NCBI RefSeq assembly: GCF_028609885.1
Contig: NZ_CP063195.1
Location: 1,674,001-1,738,000, forward strand
Length of the DNA: 64,000 nucleotides
Direction of reading: 5' to 3'
Source: Corynebacterium jeikeium
GTDB taxonomy: Bacteria; Actinomycetota; Actinomycetes; Mycobacteriales; Mycobacteriaceae
Shown here: positions 20,043 to 29,745 of the stretch, one piece after another
Layout of the letters: every line of letters begins with the position of its first letter
Position numbering within the stretch: position 1 is the first letter of the stretch
Translations under genes and position numbers: made by a program
The notes under the pieces: generated by a model
What the model saw: the letters and a program-made list of their open reading frames with translations, nothing else
Database searches by the model: none
Told to the model about the DNA's origin: nothing

Positions 20043-21191
20043 CTAGCGGGAGAGGAACTGGATCAACTGGCGGCTGACCTCCTCAATCTGCGCCACCGGG
20101 CAGCGTTCGTCCTTCGTGTGGCACAAGCCCGGGTCGCCGGGGCCAAAGTTCACGGCGGGGATACCCAGCTCAGTGAAACGGGCCACGTCGGTCCAGCCAT
20201 ACTTCGGGCGGACTCGCCCCCCGGTGGCCTCCACCAATTTCGCCGCGAAGGGTTGGTTCAGCCCTGGGGCGGCTGCGGCTGCGGCGTCATCAAGAAAAAC
20301 AGAATAACCGTCGGCGGGGCTTTCGGGAGTGCCCACCTGCAGCACCTCGTAAAGGTGCGCCAGCGCCTCGTCAACACTGCGGTTCGGGGCGTAGCGGAAG
20401 TTAATGAAAGCCCAGGCCTCATCGGGAATAGTGTTGGTGGCCACTCCGGATTCGGCCATGACCGCATTGAGGCCCTCCTTGTAGGTCAGGCCGTCGATCT
20501 CTACGTCTTGCGGCTCATAGTCCGCCACGCGCACCAGCACACGAGCCAGGTCGTGGAGTGCATTGTGGCCGAGCCAGCTGCGAGCCGAGTGCGCGCGTGC
20601 GCCATGGGCGGTGACCTTCACCCGAATGGTCCCCTGGCAACCGGCCTCGATCATCGCCCCGGAGGGTTCTCCTAGCAGCGCTAGATCGCCCTCCAGCAGG
20701 TCGGGATCGGAGTGCACCAGATGGTTCAGACCGTTGTACTTGGTGGCTACTTCCTCACCCTCATAGAGAACCAGCGTCAGGTCGCAAGCTAGCTCCGGAG
20801 AGTTCGCCAGAGTGGCGAAGGCGTGCGCATAGCAGGCGGCCCCGGACTTCATGTCTACGGAACCGAGGCCGAAGATAGTCTCCTCCCCTGTCTCCGGGTC
20901 TGGCCCCAGGCGCGAGGGCAAGTTATCCGCCGGTGGCACCGTATCGAGGTGGCCCGCCAGGACTACTCGATCCGGAAGACCGCGTTGGGTACGCGCGACC
21001 AGCGTGTTTCCCCGTCGTGTGACGTCCACGTTCTCGATGGCCCGAAGGGCGGGCTCGACGGCGTCGGCAATCTCCTGCTCGTGGTGCGACTCGCTATAAA
21101 TGTCAACGAGCTGGCGGGTCAGGGGCACCGCCCCTGCGAGAAGGTCGATGGGGGATTCAGGGAAAGACTCTGTAGGCGCTGCAGTACTCAT
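20043..21191 (-). CDS. dapE: succinyl-diaminopimelate desuccinylase
   Basis: 382 residues, M20 metallopeptidase family. The metal site is visible: VVLAGHLDTVPPADN (His and Asp ligands), GLGSVDMKSGAA, LYEGEEVATKYN (catalytic Glu-Glu) and the C-terminal FGPGDPGLCHTKDE. It releases succinate from N-succinyl-LL-DAP, giving LL-DAP for lysine and peptidoglycan. dapD and dapC lie within 6 kb, so this window holds most of the succinylase branch. Confidence 0.94.
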   Translation of the reverse strand: MSTAAPTESFPESPIDLLAGAVPLTRQLVDIYSESHHEQEIADAVEPALRAIENVDVTRRGNTLVARTQRGLPDRVVLAGHLDTVPPADNLPSRLGPDPETGEETIFGLGSVDMKSGAACYAHAFATLANSPELACDLTLVLYEGEEVATKYNGLNHLVHSDPDLLEGDLALLGEPSGAMIEAGCQGTIRVKVTAHGARAHSARSWLGHNALHDLARVLVRVADYEPQDVEIDGLTYKEGLNAVMAESGVATNTIPDEAWAFINFRYAPNRSVDEALAHLYEVLQVGTPESPADGYSVFLDDAAAAAAPGLNQPFAAKLVEATGGRVRPKYGWTDVARFTELGIPAVNFGPGDPGLCHTKDERCPVAQIEEVSRQLIQFLSR

Positions 21192-21313
21192 TGCTTGCGA
21201 TCCTAGACGAGCACACCGCCTACCGTCGGAAAACAGGCGGGTGGTCCGCGGGATGAAAAAGTATACCCGCCGCAGGGGCTAAAAGTACCCATGCTGGCCT
21301 TTACCAGGAGCAG

Positions 21314-22795
21314 TTGTGTTCTAATTTCGGTATGAAGACTCGAGAATCCAATTCAGGTGCCACGGAAGGCACCTCTAACCAGCTGGGTCACAGCCTAGAA
21401 ACCCGGCACCTAACAATGATGGGCTTGGGCTCAGCCATCGGCGCTGGTCTTTTCCTCGGTACCGGCGTGGGCATCCAAGCTGCAGGTCCGGCCGTGCTGC
21501 TTTCCTACGTCGTCGCCGGCATTGTGGTGATCGCTGTGATGCAGATGCTGGGAGAGCTCGCCGCCGCCCGCCCTGCATCCGGCACCTTCGCCACCTACGG
21601 CCAGATGGCTTTCGGCCGCTGGAACGGCTTCGCCTTGGGTTGGCTGTACTGGTTCATGCTGATCATGGTGATGGGCGCTGAGATCACCGGCGCCGGAGCG
21701 ATCATGGGTGCATGGTTCGGCGTGGAAGGTTGGATCCCAGGCCTTGTATGCGTGGTGCTGTTCACTATCGTGAACTTGGCTGGTGTCCGCGGCTTTGGCG
21801 AGTTCGAATACTGGTTTGCCTTCATTAAGGTGGCCGTCATCATCGTTTTCTTGGTCATCGGCACGGGACTGCTGCTGGGGCTGTTCCCCAACTATGATTC
21901 CCCTGGCCTGAGCCATTTCTCCGACTTCGCCCCCAACGGCATTTCTGGCATGGCAGTAGGCCTGCTAGCCGTGGCCTTCGCCTTCGGCGGCATCGAGATC
22001 GTAACGATCGCCGCCGCGGAATCGAAGGATCCGGCGAACTCCATTGCCGCCGCGGTGCGCGCCGTCATTTGGCGCATTTCCGTGTTCTATTTGGGTAGCG
22101 TCTTCCTGATCTCCGCCTTGCTGCCCTTCGAAACCCTGGGTGAGGCCGAGTCCGCTGAGGAGTCTCCGTTCACCCGCATCCTGGCTCTCGCGCAGATTCC
22201 GGGCATCGTGGAGATCATGGAAGCCGTAATCGTCTTGGCGCTGCTGTCGGCCTTTAACGCACAGATCTATGCGACCAGCCGCCTGATGTACAGCTTCTCC
22301 CAAGAGCGCAACGTGCCGCGATGGTTCGGTAAGACAAATTCCCAGAAGGTGCCCTACCGCGCCGTGTGGTGTTCCCTGTTCTTCGCCTTCGTCTCCGTGG
22401 CGCTGCAAGTGTGGGGTCCAGAGAACCTGATCAACATCCTGTTCAACGCCGTCGGCGGCACCCTGCTGGTCATTTGGATGGTCATCGTGTTGGCTCAGAT
22501 CAAGCTACGCCCCACCTTCGAACGTGACGGCAGCCTGACTGTGCGCATGGTGGGCTACCCCGTACTGTCGTGGCTAACCTTCCTGGCGCTTATCGCCCTG
22601 ACTGTCCTAATGCTCTTCGACAACAGCGCCCGTTTGCAGGTTCTCACCGTCACCATAGCTTTTGTCGTCTTGAGCCTGATCGGCCTAGTGCTACAGAAGA
22701 CGCAGGGGCCGCAGCAATCCAACGAAAATGCTGATGCTGCTAGTACTGCTGGCGTTGCCGGAACCACTGCGACAAACAGCGACCCCAACGCATAG
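21314..22795 (+). CDS. amino-acid permease (APC superfamily, AroP/GabP-like)
   Basis: 493 residues with about 12 hydrophobic segments. The APC signature is clear: [20 protein letters not shown] at the start of helix 1, with [15 protein letters not shown] following, and [19 protein letters not shown]. It probably imports an amino acid with protons across the cytoplasmic membrane; the substrate is not readable. The GTG start at 21314 has AGGAG 6 nt upstream; an ATG at 21332 is the alternative. It lies between dapE (divergent) and dapD (same strand), so lysine or a related amino acid is possible but unproven. Confidence 0.87.
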   Translation: MCSNFGMKTRESNSGATEGTSNQLGHSLETRHLTMMGLGSAIGAGLFLGTGVGIQAAGPAVLLSYVVAGIVVIAVMQMLGELAAARPASGTFATYGQMAFGRWNGFALGWLYWFMLIMVMGAEITGAGAIMGAWFGVEGWIPGLVCVVLFTIVNLAGVRGFGEFEYWFAFIKVAVIIVFLVIGTGLLLGLFPNYDSPGLSHFSDFAPNGISGMAVGLLAVAFAFGGIEIVTIAAAESKDPANSIAAAVRAVIWRISVFYLGSVFLISALLPFETLGEAESAEESPFTRILALAQIPGIVEIMEAVIVLALLSAFNAQIYATSRLMYSFSQERNVPRWFGKTNSQKVPYRAVWCSLFFAFVSVALQVWGPENLINILFNAVGGTLLVIWMVIVLAQIKLRPTFERDGSLTVRMVGYPVLSWLTFLALIALTVLMLFDNSARLQVLTVTIAFVVLSLIGLVLQKTQGPQQSNENADAASTAGVAGTTATNSDPNA

Positions 22796-22824
22796 ACACC
22801 AACACAAATGTAGGATCGACAACC

Positions 22825-23832
22825 ATGACTTCTGCTTATGGAAATGGATTTGCCACCCTGACCGATTCTGGCGATGTGCTGGACACCTGGTTCTTCGAGT
22901 TCGACCTGGGTTCAGCTGATACTGGCACCGCCGAAGCGGGTACACAGGTGCTCGATCTTACTGACGCCAGCGCCTCCGCTCCTGATTCCTTCCGCCCCTT
23001 TGCCAAGCTGGCAGGCGCGGACGATGTCCGCGGCACCCGCCGCGTGGCGGTGACCACTAAGATTGCCGATCTGGACACCCCTCCCGCCGATGCGTATGAC
23101 GCCTACCTGCGTCTGCACCTGATCTCCGGCCGGAAGATCAAGCCCCACGGCTGCAACCTAGATGGCCTATTCGGCCTTCTCAGCAACGTTGTGTGGACCA
23201 ACCACGGACCGTGTGCCGTCCCCGGTTTCGAGTCTGTCCGCGCCCGCCTGCAGGCCGAGCGCGGCCCGGTGACGGTCTACAGCGTGGATAAATTCCCGCG
23301 CATGGTGGATTACGTGGTTCCCACTGGCGTGCGTATCGGCGATGCGGACCGCGTGCGCCTGGGCGCCCACCTGGCTGAGGGCACAACTGTTATGCACGAG
23401 GGCTTCATCAACTTCAACGCGGGCACGCTGGGCTCCTCCATGGTCGAGGGTCGCATCTCTGGTGGCGTGGTCGTGGGCGACGGCTCCGACATCGGTGGCG
23501 GCGCTTCCGTCATGGGCACTCTGTCCGGCGGTGGCAAGGAGGTCATCTCCATCGGCGAGCGTTGCCTATTGGGCGCGAACTCCGGCGTGGGCATTTCCCT
23601 GGGCGACGACGTCACGGTGGAGGCCGGCCTGTATATCACTTTCGGCACCAAGGTGACCCTGACCGACGAGGTGGCCAAGCAGTTGGGCAAGCAGGAAGGC
23701 GAATCCGTCAAGGCCTCCGAACTCTCGGGCGCCAGCGGCATTCTGTTCCGTCGCAACTCCATCTCCGGCGCGGTCGAGGCCGTCGCAAACGCCTCCGCCG
23801 TCGAACTCAACGAGGCCCTGCACGCCAACTAG
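22825..23832 (+). CDS. dapD: 2,3,4,5-tetrahydropyridine-2,6-dicarboxylate N-succinyltransferase
   Basis: 335 residues, the long actinobacterial DapD form. The C-terminal half is a left-handed beta-helix of hexapeptide repeats ([40 protein letters not shown]). It succinylates tetrahydrodipicolinate using succinyl-CoA in DAP/lysine synthesis. The 3' end overlaps the convergent pseudouridine synthase gene by 26 bp. Confidence 0.96.
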   Translation: MTSAYGNGFATLTDSGDVLDTWFFEFDLGSADTGTAEAGTQVLDLTDASASAPDSFRPFAKLAGADDVRGTRRVAVTTKIADLDTPPADAYDAYLRLHLISGRKIKPHGCNLDGLFGLLSNVVWTNHGPCAVPGFESVRARLQAERGPVTVYSVDKFPRMVDYVVPTGVRIGDADRVRLGAHLAEGTTVMHEGFINFNAGTLGSSMVEGRISGGVVVGDGSDIGGGASVMGTLSGGGKEVISIGERCLLGANSGVGISLGDDVTVEAGLYITFGTKVTLTDEVAKQLGKQEGESVKASELSGASGILFRRNSISGAVEAVANASAVELNEALHAN

Positions 23833-24751
23833 GCCAGTTCCCCCACTGGGCCCACGGGTCTTCCAGGCAGCGCTCAATTTCGATGCGCTGCCTGTTTTTT
23901 AATGACGCCACCAGTGCCAACTCAATAGCGACGGCACGCAAGCGCAACGCGCCCGCACCGGGACGGTATTCCGGGTACGTGTCATCGCCGTAGATGGGAG
24001 CGCCCAGGTGATTCATCAGTACCCGCAGCTGGTGCGTGTACCCCGTTAGAGGTTGTAGTTCGTACACGGCGGTGGGAGTGCCCGCGCGTGTAGCTTCCAC
24101 AGGTCTGGCCTCCGCACCGGCACTGCTGGCCAGCTTCCGAATGCGCGTGACGGTCAGCCGTGACCGTTCCCCGTCCACCACCTTCACCTGCGGATCGTCC
24201 TTGATCTTCAGCATCGGCAGCTGCACATCCTGCCACTGTGACCCGATCTCCGGGATGTCCGCGGCCAGTGCTTGATAAGTCTTAGAGACTTCGCGGCGCT
24301 GGAATTGGGTCTGCAGGAACCCACGGGTAACCGGGTTACGCGCGAGCACCAGCAGGCCGCGAGTGTCCCGGTCCAGCCGATGGGCTGCCACCAATTCGGG
24401 CTCCTGCAAACGTACTCGCATCAGAGACTGCGCGGTAGCGCGCAGCAGCCTACCGTTGGGCGTAGACGGCAAGCCATGTGGCTTATCCACCACCACGGCA
24501 TCCGAGCCGGAGTACAACACAGGAATGTCCGCCGCCAACAGCTCTTCGGGTTCTTCTGGGAAGTCGGGATAGACCCATGTGGGCGTCCGACCCGCAAGAA
24601 CTAGCCCCGGAGCCAGCAACGTGCCGGATTCGTAGGGTGAGTCGCCCGCAGCAGCGGCCAGATAGGTGCGGCCATCGTCGGGAACGCGGCCGCTCAGCAT
24701 GGCTTTAACGGCGGATACGCCGTGGCGCGGCGGCGGGCGCCAGCGTTGCAA
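23807..24751 (-). CDS. RluA-family pseudouridine synthase
   Basis: 314 residues. The catalytic motif [16 protein letters not shown] contains the conserved Asp of the RluA/RluD group, followed by [12 protein letters not shown] and [21 protein letters not shown]. It isomerises uridine in rRNA or tRNA; the exact target is unknown. The N-terminal ~35 residues ([17 protein letters not shown]) match the short pre-domain of such enzymes rather than a full S4 domain. The gene lies 26 bp after dapC on the same strand, and its end overlaps dapD. Confidence 0.9.
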   Translation of the reverse strand: MQRWRPPPRHGVSAVKAMLSGRVPDDGRTYLAAAAGDSPYESGTLLAPGLVLAGRTPTWVYPDFPEEPEELLAADIPVLYSGSDAVVVDKPHGLPSTPNGRLLRATAQSLMRVRLQEPELVAAHRLDRDTRGLLVLARNPVTRGFLQTQFQRREVSKTYQALAADIPEIGSQWQDVQLPMLKIKDDPQVKVVDGERSRLTVTRIRKLASSAGAEARPVEATRAGTPTAVYELQPLTGYTHQLRVLMNHLGAPIYGDDTYPEYRPGAGALRLRAVAIELALVASLKNRQRIEIERCLEDPWAQWGNWPSWRAGPR

Positions 24752-24777
24752 GGCGGGGATGAGGCTCAGAGCTCCCG

Positions 24778-25914
24778 CTACCGGGCGGCTGCGGGATCTT
24801 CGCCGGTCAAGCGGCGGGCGGCAGCCTCAATTCGCTCGTCGGTGGCGGTGAGGCCTACGCGGACAAAGTTCTTGCCCTTCGGGCCGTAGAAGTCACCCGG
24901 AGCAACGAGGATGCCCTTATCGGCCAGCTCGGCGACAGTTTCGCGACCGTCGCGGCCCTGCGTGGCCCACAGGTATAGGCCACCGTCGGAGTAATCGATG
25001 TCGAAGCCAGCCTGCAGCAGGGCAGCCTTCAGCAGGTCGCGGCGGTGGCGGTACAACTGCTTCTGCAGAATCTCGTGGCCATCCTCCACCAACGCGGCCA
25101 CCATGGCGGACTGGATCGGCCCGGGGTTCATCAGACCCGCATGGCGGCGGATGCCTAGCAGCTCCTGGATCAGCTCGTCGTCGCCGGCCAGCCAGCCCGC
25201 GCGATAAGAGGCCAGGTTGGAGGTTTTCGACAGCGAGTGCACCGCAATTAGGTTGGTGAAGTCTCCCCCACACACCTCCGGATCCAAGATCGACACAGGG
25301 CGCTCCTCGACCCACCCCAGGCCCAGGTAGCACTCGTCGGAGACGATGATGGTGCCGCGTTCCCGGGCGAACTCCACGAATTTGCGCAGATGATCCACGC
25401 CCAGCACCTGGCCGTGCGGGTTCGCCGGGGAGTTCAGGTAGATCAGCGCCGGGGTCTGCGGCCCCAGCTTCAGCAGCGAATCGCTGCGCAGCACGTCGGC
25501 TCCGGCCAGGCGGGCGGAGACCTCGTAGGTCGGATAAGCCAGCTCCGGGATCACCACCGTGTGCCCCGCCCCGATCCCCAGCAGGGTGGGCATCCACGCG
25601 ATGGCCTCCTTGGTGCCGATCACCGGTAGCACCTGGGTATCGGCATCCAGCCCCCGCACCTGGAAGCGGCGCTCCATCGCCCCCACGATGGCCTCACGCA
25701 GCTCCGGGGTGCCCTTCGTCTGCGGGTAGCCTGGCTCCGCGGCGGACTCCGTCAGCGCCAGCTGAATGGCCGGGGAGACCGGATCTACAGGAGTGCCGAC
25801 CGACAAATCCACAATCCCATCTGGGTGACTCGTTGCCTTGGCCTTAGCCTCGGCAAGCGAATCCCACGGGAAGTCGGGCAGTCGGTCGGCTACTTTGGTG
25901 CGCTTGAAGGTCAT
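24778..25914 (-). CDS. dapC: succinyldiaminopimelate transaminase
   Basis: 378 residues, fold-type I PLP aminotransferase. The PLP-lysine motif is HSLSKTSNLASYRAGW, with STP-type YLNSPANPHGQVLG and SDECYLGLGW upstream. It converts N-succinyl-2-amino-6-oxopimelate to N-succinyl-LL-DAP. The neighbouring ferredoxin gene upstream on the same strand is the conserved fdxC-dapC pair of Corynebacteriales, which supports DapC over other aminotransferases. Confidence 0.92.
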   Translation of the reverse strand: MTFKRTKVADRLPDFPWDSLAEAKAKATSHPDGIVDLSVGTPVDPVSPAIQLALTESAAEPGYPQTKGTPELREAIVGAMERRFQVRGLDADTQVLPVIGTKEAIAWMPTLLGIGAGHTVVIPELAYPTYEVSARLAGADVLRSDSLLKLGPQTPALIYLNSPANPHGQVLGVDHLRKFVEFARERGTIIVSDECYLGLGWVEERPVSILDPEVCGGDFTNLIAVHSLSKTSNLASYRAGWLAGDDELIQELLGIRRHAGLMNPGPIQSAMVAALVEDGHEILQKQLYRHRRDLLKAALLQAGFDIDYSDGGLYLWATQGRDGRETVAELADKGILVAPGDFYGPKGKNFVRVGLTATDERIEAAARRLTGEDPAAAR

Positions 25915-25991
25915 GCTTGTACTTTATACCGCCTGCTTAGTGCGGCCGGCGCTAGCCGGTACAAGTGTGGGCGTCAATAAAGAAAAAGCAG

Positions 25992-26309
25992 TTAATTCTG
26001 CGGCGGCAGGTTAGCGATCAGCTCCGCGTCGAAGTCCTGCGGCCCCAGCTTGGCGGCGCCGCCCGGGGAACCCAGATCGTCGAAGAACGCGGCGTTCGCG
26101 TCGTTGTACTCTTCCCACTCGTCCGGCACGTCATCCTCGTAGAAGATGGCCTCAACCGGGCAGACCGGCTCGCAGGCGCCACAGTCCACGCACTCATCCG
26201 GGTGGATGTACAGCATGCGCTTACCCTCGTAGATGCAGTCAACGGGGCACTCTTCTACGCAAGCGCGGTCCAATACGTCTACACAGGGCTGCGCAATCGT
26301 GTAGGTCAT
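25992..26309 (-). CDS. fdxC: seven-iron ferredoxin (3Fe-4S/4Fe-4S)
   Basis: 105 residues. The Cys pattern is [14 protein letters not shown] near the N-terminus and [16 protein letters not shown], typical of actinobacterial FdxA/FdxC. A long acidic C-terminus ([18 protein letters not shown]) follows. It is a cytosolic low-potential electron carrier. Upstream of dapC with 77 bp between. Confidence 0.95.
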   Translation of the reverse strand: MTYTIAQPCVDVLDRACVEECPVDCIYEGKRMLYIHPDECVDCGACEPVCPVEAIFYEDDVPDEWEEYNDANAAFFDDLGSPGGAAKLGPQDFDAELIANLPPQN

Positions 26310-26378
26310 CGTCTAAATACCTACCCTTTCTGGAAAGTTCGTCATACTCCACAGAGCTCTCTTCAAGCTTCTATTCTG

Positions 26379-26828
26379 TCACTTCAGCGGTTCCAGTGAA
26401 AACTGAGGGCGAAGCGGCCACGCGGCCGCTGCCATACCGACCACAAACAGCAGCATAGACCACACGGTCTGCGGCATTAACGTCGCCTCACCGAAAGGCA
26501 GCTCCGGCCACATCACGGCCAGCAGATAGCCGGCCAGCCACACGAGCGCGGGAATGCCCGCGATGAGCTTGTTATCGGTCCACAGAAGCGCGGTTTTCGT
26601 CACCGCGCGGTTGAAGAAGAACGCAAACAAGATGGTCCACGGCAGCGGTACAAGTGTGTCCCCCACCGTAATGCGCGAGCCGATGTATAAAACGCTGATG
26701 AACAGCCCGAACAGCGCGCCGATGGAGAGCCAGACGATGCCGGAAATGCGCTCAGCGCGCGTTGTGTCCTGGCGTGCCTGACTCTTGGTGGGGTGGCCCC
26801 AGTTGGGCTCGTCCTTCTTCGCGTTCAC
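26379..26828 (-). CDS. four-helix membrane protein, unknown function
   Basis: About 149 residues from a GTG start at 26828; the frame is open to 26873. After a hydrophilic N-terminus (KKDEPNWGHPTKSQARQD) come four hydrophobic segments, including GIVWLSIGALFGLFISVLYI, PWTILFAFFFNRAVTKTALLW and MPQTVWSMLLFVVGMAAAAW. Located between mshB and fdxC; a membrane protein gene follows mshB in mycobacteria too (from memory). I recognise no functional motif. Confidence 0.75.
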   Translation of the reverse strand: MNAKKDEPNWGHPTKSQARQDTTRAERISGIVWLSIGALFGLFISVLYIGSRITVGDTLVPLPWTILFAFFFNRAVTKTALLWTDNKLIAGIPALVWLAGYLLAVMWPELPFGEATLMPQTVWSMLLFVVGMAAAAWPLRPQFSLEPLK

Positions 26829-26902
26829 GTCGATCCATCCTAGTGCCCTACCCCGCCGGACCTCCAAGGCCACGCGGTGTAGAGCTTAAGTGCCCAGCCG
26901 TC

Positions 26903-27913
26903 TCAGGCCAGCTTTTCCCCCAGCGCGCGGGCGAAGAAATCCTCGGGCACGCCGGGGGCCGTCCAGCCCAGGCGATAGCTTTCGCTGTCCAGCAGCGGCT
27001 GCGTAATAAGGTTCGACAGGCAGAACAGGGTGGTTGCTGTGGGGGCCGGCGGGTTAGAGTCCCGCACCTGGTCATTGACGTCCGAGGCCGTGCCATCGGC
27101 CACCCAAATCTGGGTGGCGTGGGCACGCATGGCGGCCTGCTTGGCTGCCACGTCCTCTGCGGTTCCGTGAATCACCAGATCGACCTCCGCAGAGGGCACG
27201 GTAGCGATCTCCCCTGCGGCAGGCAAGGTCCAGCCTTCGGGCACGGCCGCCGGGTCCTCCTCGAGGCCCTGCATCCCCTCGGCGAACTTCGCTTCCTCCG
27301 TCACGCACCACAGCACCTGGCTGGGGACGAATACATCTGCGCCCGCTCTGTCAGCAGCCGCAGCCACACTACTCAGCCGCCGCACGGCCTCGTGCACGAT
27401 GCGGTGCGCCTGCTTGTGGTCCGGGTGCCCGTAGCCACCGTCAGCGGCATACGTCAGGATCACCTCCGGCCGAATGCGCTGAATCTGCTGGATCAGCTGC
27501 TCTACCTGCGTATCCAGCAGGCCCTGCCCTGCCTCTGTCTCGCGCGCAAAAGCCCGCGGATGGCGGATGGACTCACTGCCCTCCATGCCCGAATCCCGCC
27601 AGGCACCGCAGCCGCCCAGAAGGTTCGGCCCGTGCTGAACCCCCAGCGCATTGAGCGCCCGCTGCAGTTCCGCAATGCGGTAACCACCGAGCATTCCCGT
27701 GCCGTGCTCGTACTGCTGGGCGTCCACAAGAGCTTGGTACTTCTCCCCGATTACCTCGCCTTCCTCGCCGAGGGTGCAGGTGACCACGGCAACGTCGTGC
27801 CCCAGCCGCCGCGCCTTTGCCAGCGCCAGCCCCGTCCACAAGGTTTCGTCGTCCGGGTGCGCATGCACCGCCATCACGGTGATTTTCTGTGTTTCGGCGC
27901 GGGTGCTGGTCAC
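26903..27913 (-). CDS. mshB: GlcNAc-Ins deacetylase of mycothiol synthesis (MshB)
   Basis: 336 residues, LmbE/PIG-L family. Zinc-binding motifs are AHPDDET near residue 18 and YGHPDHKQAH. It deacetylates N-acetylglucosaminyl-inositol to GlcN-Ins, the second committed step of mycothiol synthesis in actinobacteria. The 27913 GTG start is 3 bp past the stop of the upstream lpqW-like gene, indicating one operon. The mycobacterial typA-lpqW-mshB order supports MshB over the paralogue Mca. Confidence 0.9.
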   Translation of the reverse strand: MTSTRAETQKITVMAVHAHPDDETLWTGLALAKARRLGHDVAVVTCTLGEEGEVIGEKYQALVDAQQYEHGTGMLGGYRIAELQRALNALGVQHGPNLLGGCGAWRDSGMEGSESIRHPRAFARETEAGQGLLDTQVEQLIQQIQRIRPEVILTYAADGGYGHPDHKQAHRIVHEAVRRLSSVAAAADRAGADVFVPSQVLWCVTEEAKFAEGMQGLEEDPAAVPEGWTLPAAGEIATVPSAEVDLVIHGTAEDVAAKQAAMRAHATQIWVADGTASDVNDQVRDSNPPAPTATTLFCLSNLITQPLLDSESYRLGWTAPGVPEDFFARALGEKLA

Positions 27914-27916
27914 GGG

Positions 27917-29743
27917 TTAATCCTCCTGGAGGGCGTTTTCTGCGGCGTTGCGTTTGTTTTCCTCGATGGGGCTCAGGGTCCACCGTGGCGCCGAGATCAG
28001 CACCGAGCTGCTGTTATCCAGCGGCCAGTCTTCCAGCCCCGGGGTCGGCCCGTTGAGCCTGTCCGATGTCACCACGGTGAAACGATCGGACAGTATCGGC
28101 AACACCGTGGAGATCTCCGCGATCCGCTCGTCCAGCTTCTCTCGCTCGTCGTTGAGGTCGGCGCGGCCTTCGCTGAGCTTGTTGAGGCGTTCTTCCAGGT
28201 CGCGGTCGCAGGTACCGCTGAGGTTGCCGCCCTTTGGGGTTTTGGGGTGTGACGCCCCTTCGTCCCCGCTGTCGCTACCCTCAGCCGGGTCCTTCGAGTC
28301 TGCGTCGCCAGACGGCTCCGCGGAGTCTTCCTCTTCGGGAGCGGTAGTGCAACCGTACTGTTCCACATAGTCGAAGGTGGCCTGCGGGCTGCGTTGCCAC
28401 GTCACCACGCCGTCGACTTCTCCCTGCTCCACAGCCGAACCGAGAATCTCCCCCGCCTTGCCAGTGCGAACGGTGGCGGGAATTCCGGCGTGCAGCAGCT
28501 GGTCCACGACGGAGCGGGCAGCATCCACCGCCACCTGATCATCAGTGACCGCGCCGATGACGATGCCGTCTGGGCATTGGTCGGACTGCAGGTCACGAGG
28601 CATCTCCGCGGCGGTCTTCGGGATGACATTCCAGCGCGGGGCCTCCACCTCGGGATCCTGGGAGACGATCCGCGCTATTCGCTCCGCGTTGATCGCTCCC
28701 AGAACCCGGCGGCGGGTTTCCTGGTCAGAGAAGATTGGGCTGGCCTGGTTGAGCTGCAGGTTCAACTGCACTCCCCGAGCGGTGTTGCGCATCTGCGTGT
28801 AGGGCAGCTGGTTAAGAGCCAGGTCGGTGGTGGCCGAACGGTGCGTCATGTACATCTGGATCTGCTCGGTGCGCATCATCTGCGCACCTGTGGATTCGTT
28901 AGGCACGGCGGTGAAGCGGATGATGTCGGTCTTGGCCGCCTTCGAACCCCAGTAACGGTCGTTGCGCTGCAGTTCCAGCAGGCCGCGCCCCTCGTCCACA
29001 GACTTCACGGAGAACTGCCCCGCAGACGCGACGGATCCCCCGTCCATCATCGTGTCGAAGCTACGCCCCTCCGCCCGATAAATATGGCTGGGCAAAAGGT
29101 GTGCGAACAGTCGCTTCCAGTTGTTCAGCGGCTTATCGAAGGTAACTTTGAAGCTCTTTTCCTTCTTCTCCGGCTCGATGGAGGTGATGTGGCGGTACAG
29201 CCCCTTCGCCTCTGCGAGGGGCTCGTCCACAATCGCTTTATGCAGGTATTGGAAGTCGGAGATAGTGATGGGCGTGCCATCGGACCACTGCGCCTCCGGC
29301 TGCAGGGTATAGACCACTTCCGTCGGATTCTCCCGGTCGTTTGGCTTGACCTCGCTGATCAGATCATCGTTGAGGTTCTCCCCCATCGAGCCATCTGTGT
29401 AGACACTCGGCAGGGTCAGATCGGCTACTGCCGCCACGACTGGGTTGCGATTGCCCACCAGGTGCGGATTGAGGTTGCCGGTGAAGCGATCCACGCCCAC
29501 CGTGATCTCCCGCAGGCTCTCGTCAACCGGCTGTGGCTGCTGGGTTTGGGTGGAGGCGGAAGGGTCCTCCACCGTCGGAGCCTCGCCCGGATTCGCCTGG
29601 CAGGCGGCCAGCGTTAAGGCGAGTGTCGCCGATGTCAGGGCGGTCGCAGCGGTGGGCATCACACTCCAAAAACCGCGACGGCGCGCGCCGGAGGAACGGC
29701 GCGTCGGCGAGCTAGACAGTGGAAAGAGCGGGAACAAGGGCAA
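27917..29743 (-). CDS. lpqW: LpqW-like lipoprotein (family 5 solute-binding protein fold)
   Basis: 608 residues. An N-terminal signal with arginines (RRSSGARRRGFW) ends in the lipobox LAAC (Cys48). The body is an oligopeptide-binding (SBP_bac_5) domain, e.g. WSDGTPITISDFQYLHKAI. No ABC permease or ATPase gene is adjacent. Position between typA and mshB matches mycobacterial lpqW, whose product directs phosphatidylinositol mannoside/lipoarabinomannan synthesis rather than uptake; that function is transferred by synteny. A Ser/Glu/Asp-rich low-complexity insert sits at ~455-490 (EEEDSAEPSGDADSKDP), and a coiled-coil-like stretch follows. A TTG start lies 2 bp after the typA stop. Confidence 0.82.
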   Translation of the reverse strand: MPLFPLFPLSSSPTRRSSGARRRGFWSVMPTAATALTSATLALTLAACQANPGEAPTVEDPSASTQTQQPQPVDESLREITVGVDRFTGNLNPHLVGNRNPVVAAVADLTLPSVYTDGSMGENLNDDLISEVKPNDRENPTEVVYTLQPEAQWSDGTPITISDFQYLHKAIVDEPLAEAKGLYRHITSIEPEKKEKSFKVTFDKPLNNWKRLFAHLLPSHIYRAEGRSFDTMMDGGSVASAGQFSVKSVDEGRGLLELQRNDRYWGSKAAKTDIIRFTAVPNESTGAQMMRTEQIQMYMTHRSATTDLALNQLPYTQMRNTARGVQLNLQLNQASPIFSDQETRRRVLGAINAERIARIVSQDPEVEAPRWNVIPKTAAEMPRDLQSDQCPDGIVIGAVTDDQVAVDAARSVVDQLLHAGIPATVRTGKAGEILGSAVEQGEVDGVVTWQRSPQATFDYVEQYGCTTAPEEEDSAEPSGDADSKDPAEGSDSGDEGASHPKTPKGGNLSGTCDRDLEERLNKLSEGRADLNDEREKLDERIAEISTVLPILSDRFTVVTSDRLNGPTPGLEDWPLDNSSSVLISAPRWTLSPIEENKRNAAENALQED

Positions 29744-29745
29744 CT

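Noticed and set aside
26762..28252. 496-codon plus-strand frame opposite mshB and lpqW
   Set aside because: Shadow frame with no recognisable domain; the minus strand carries MshB motifs and a lipoprotein.
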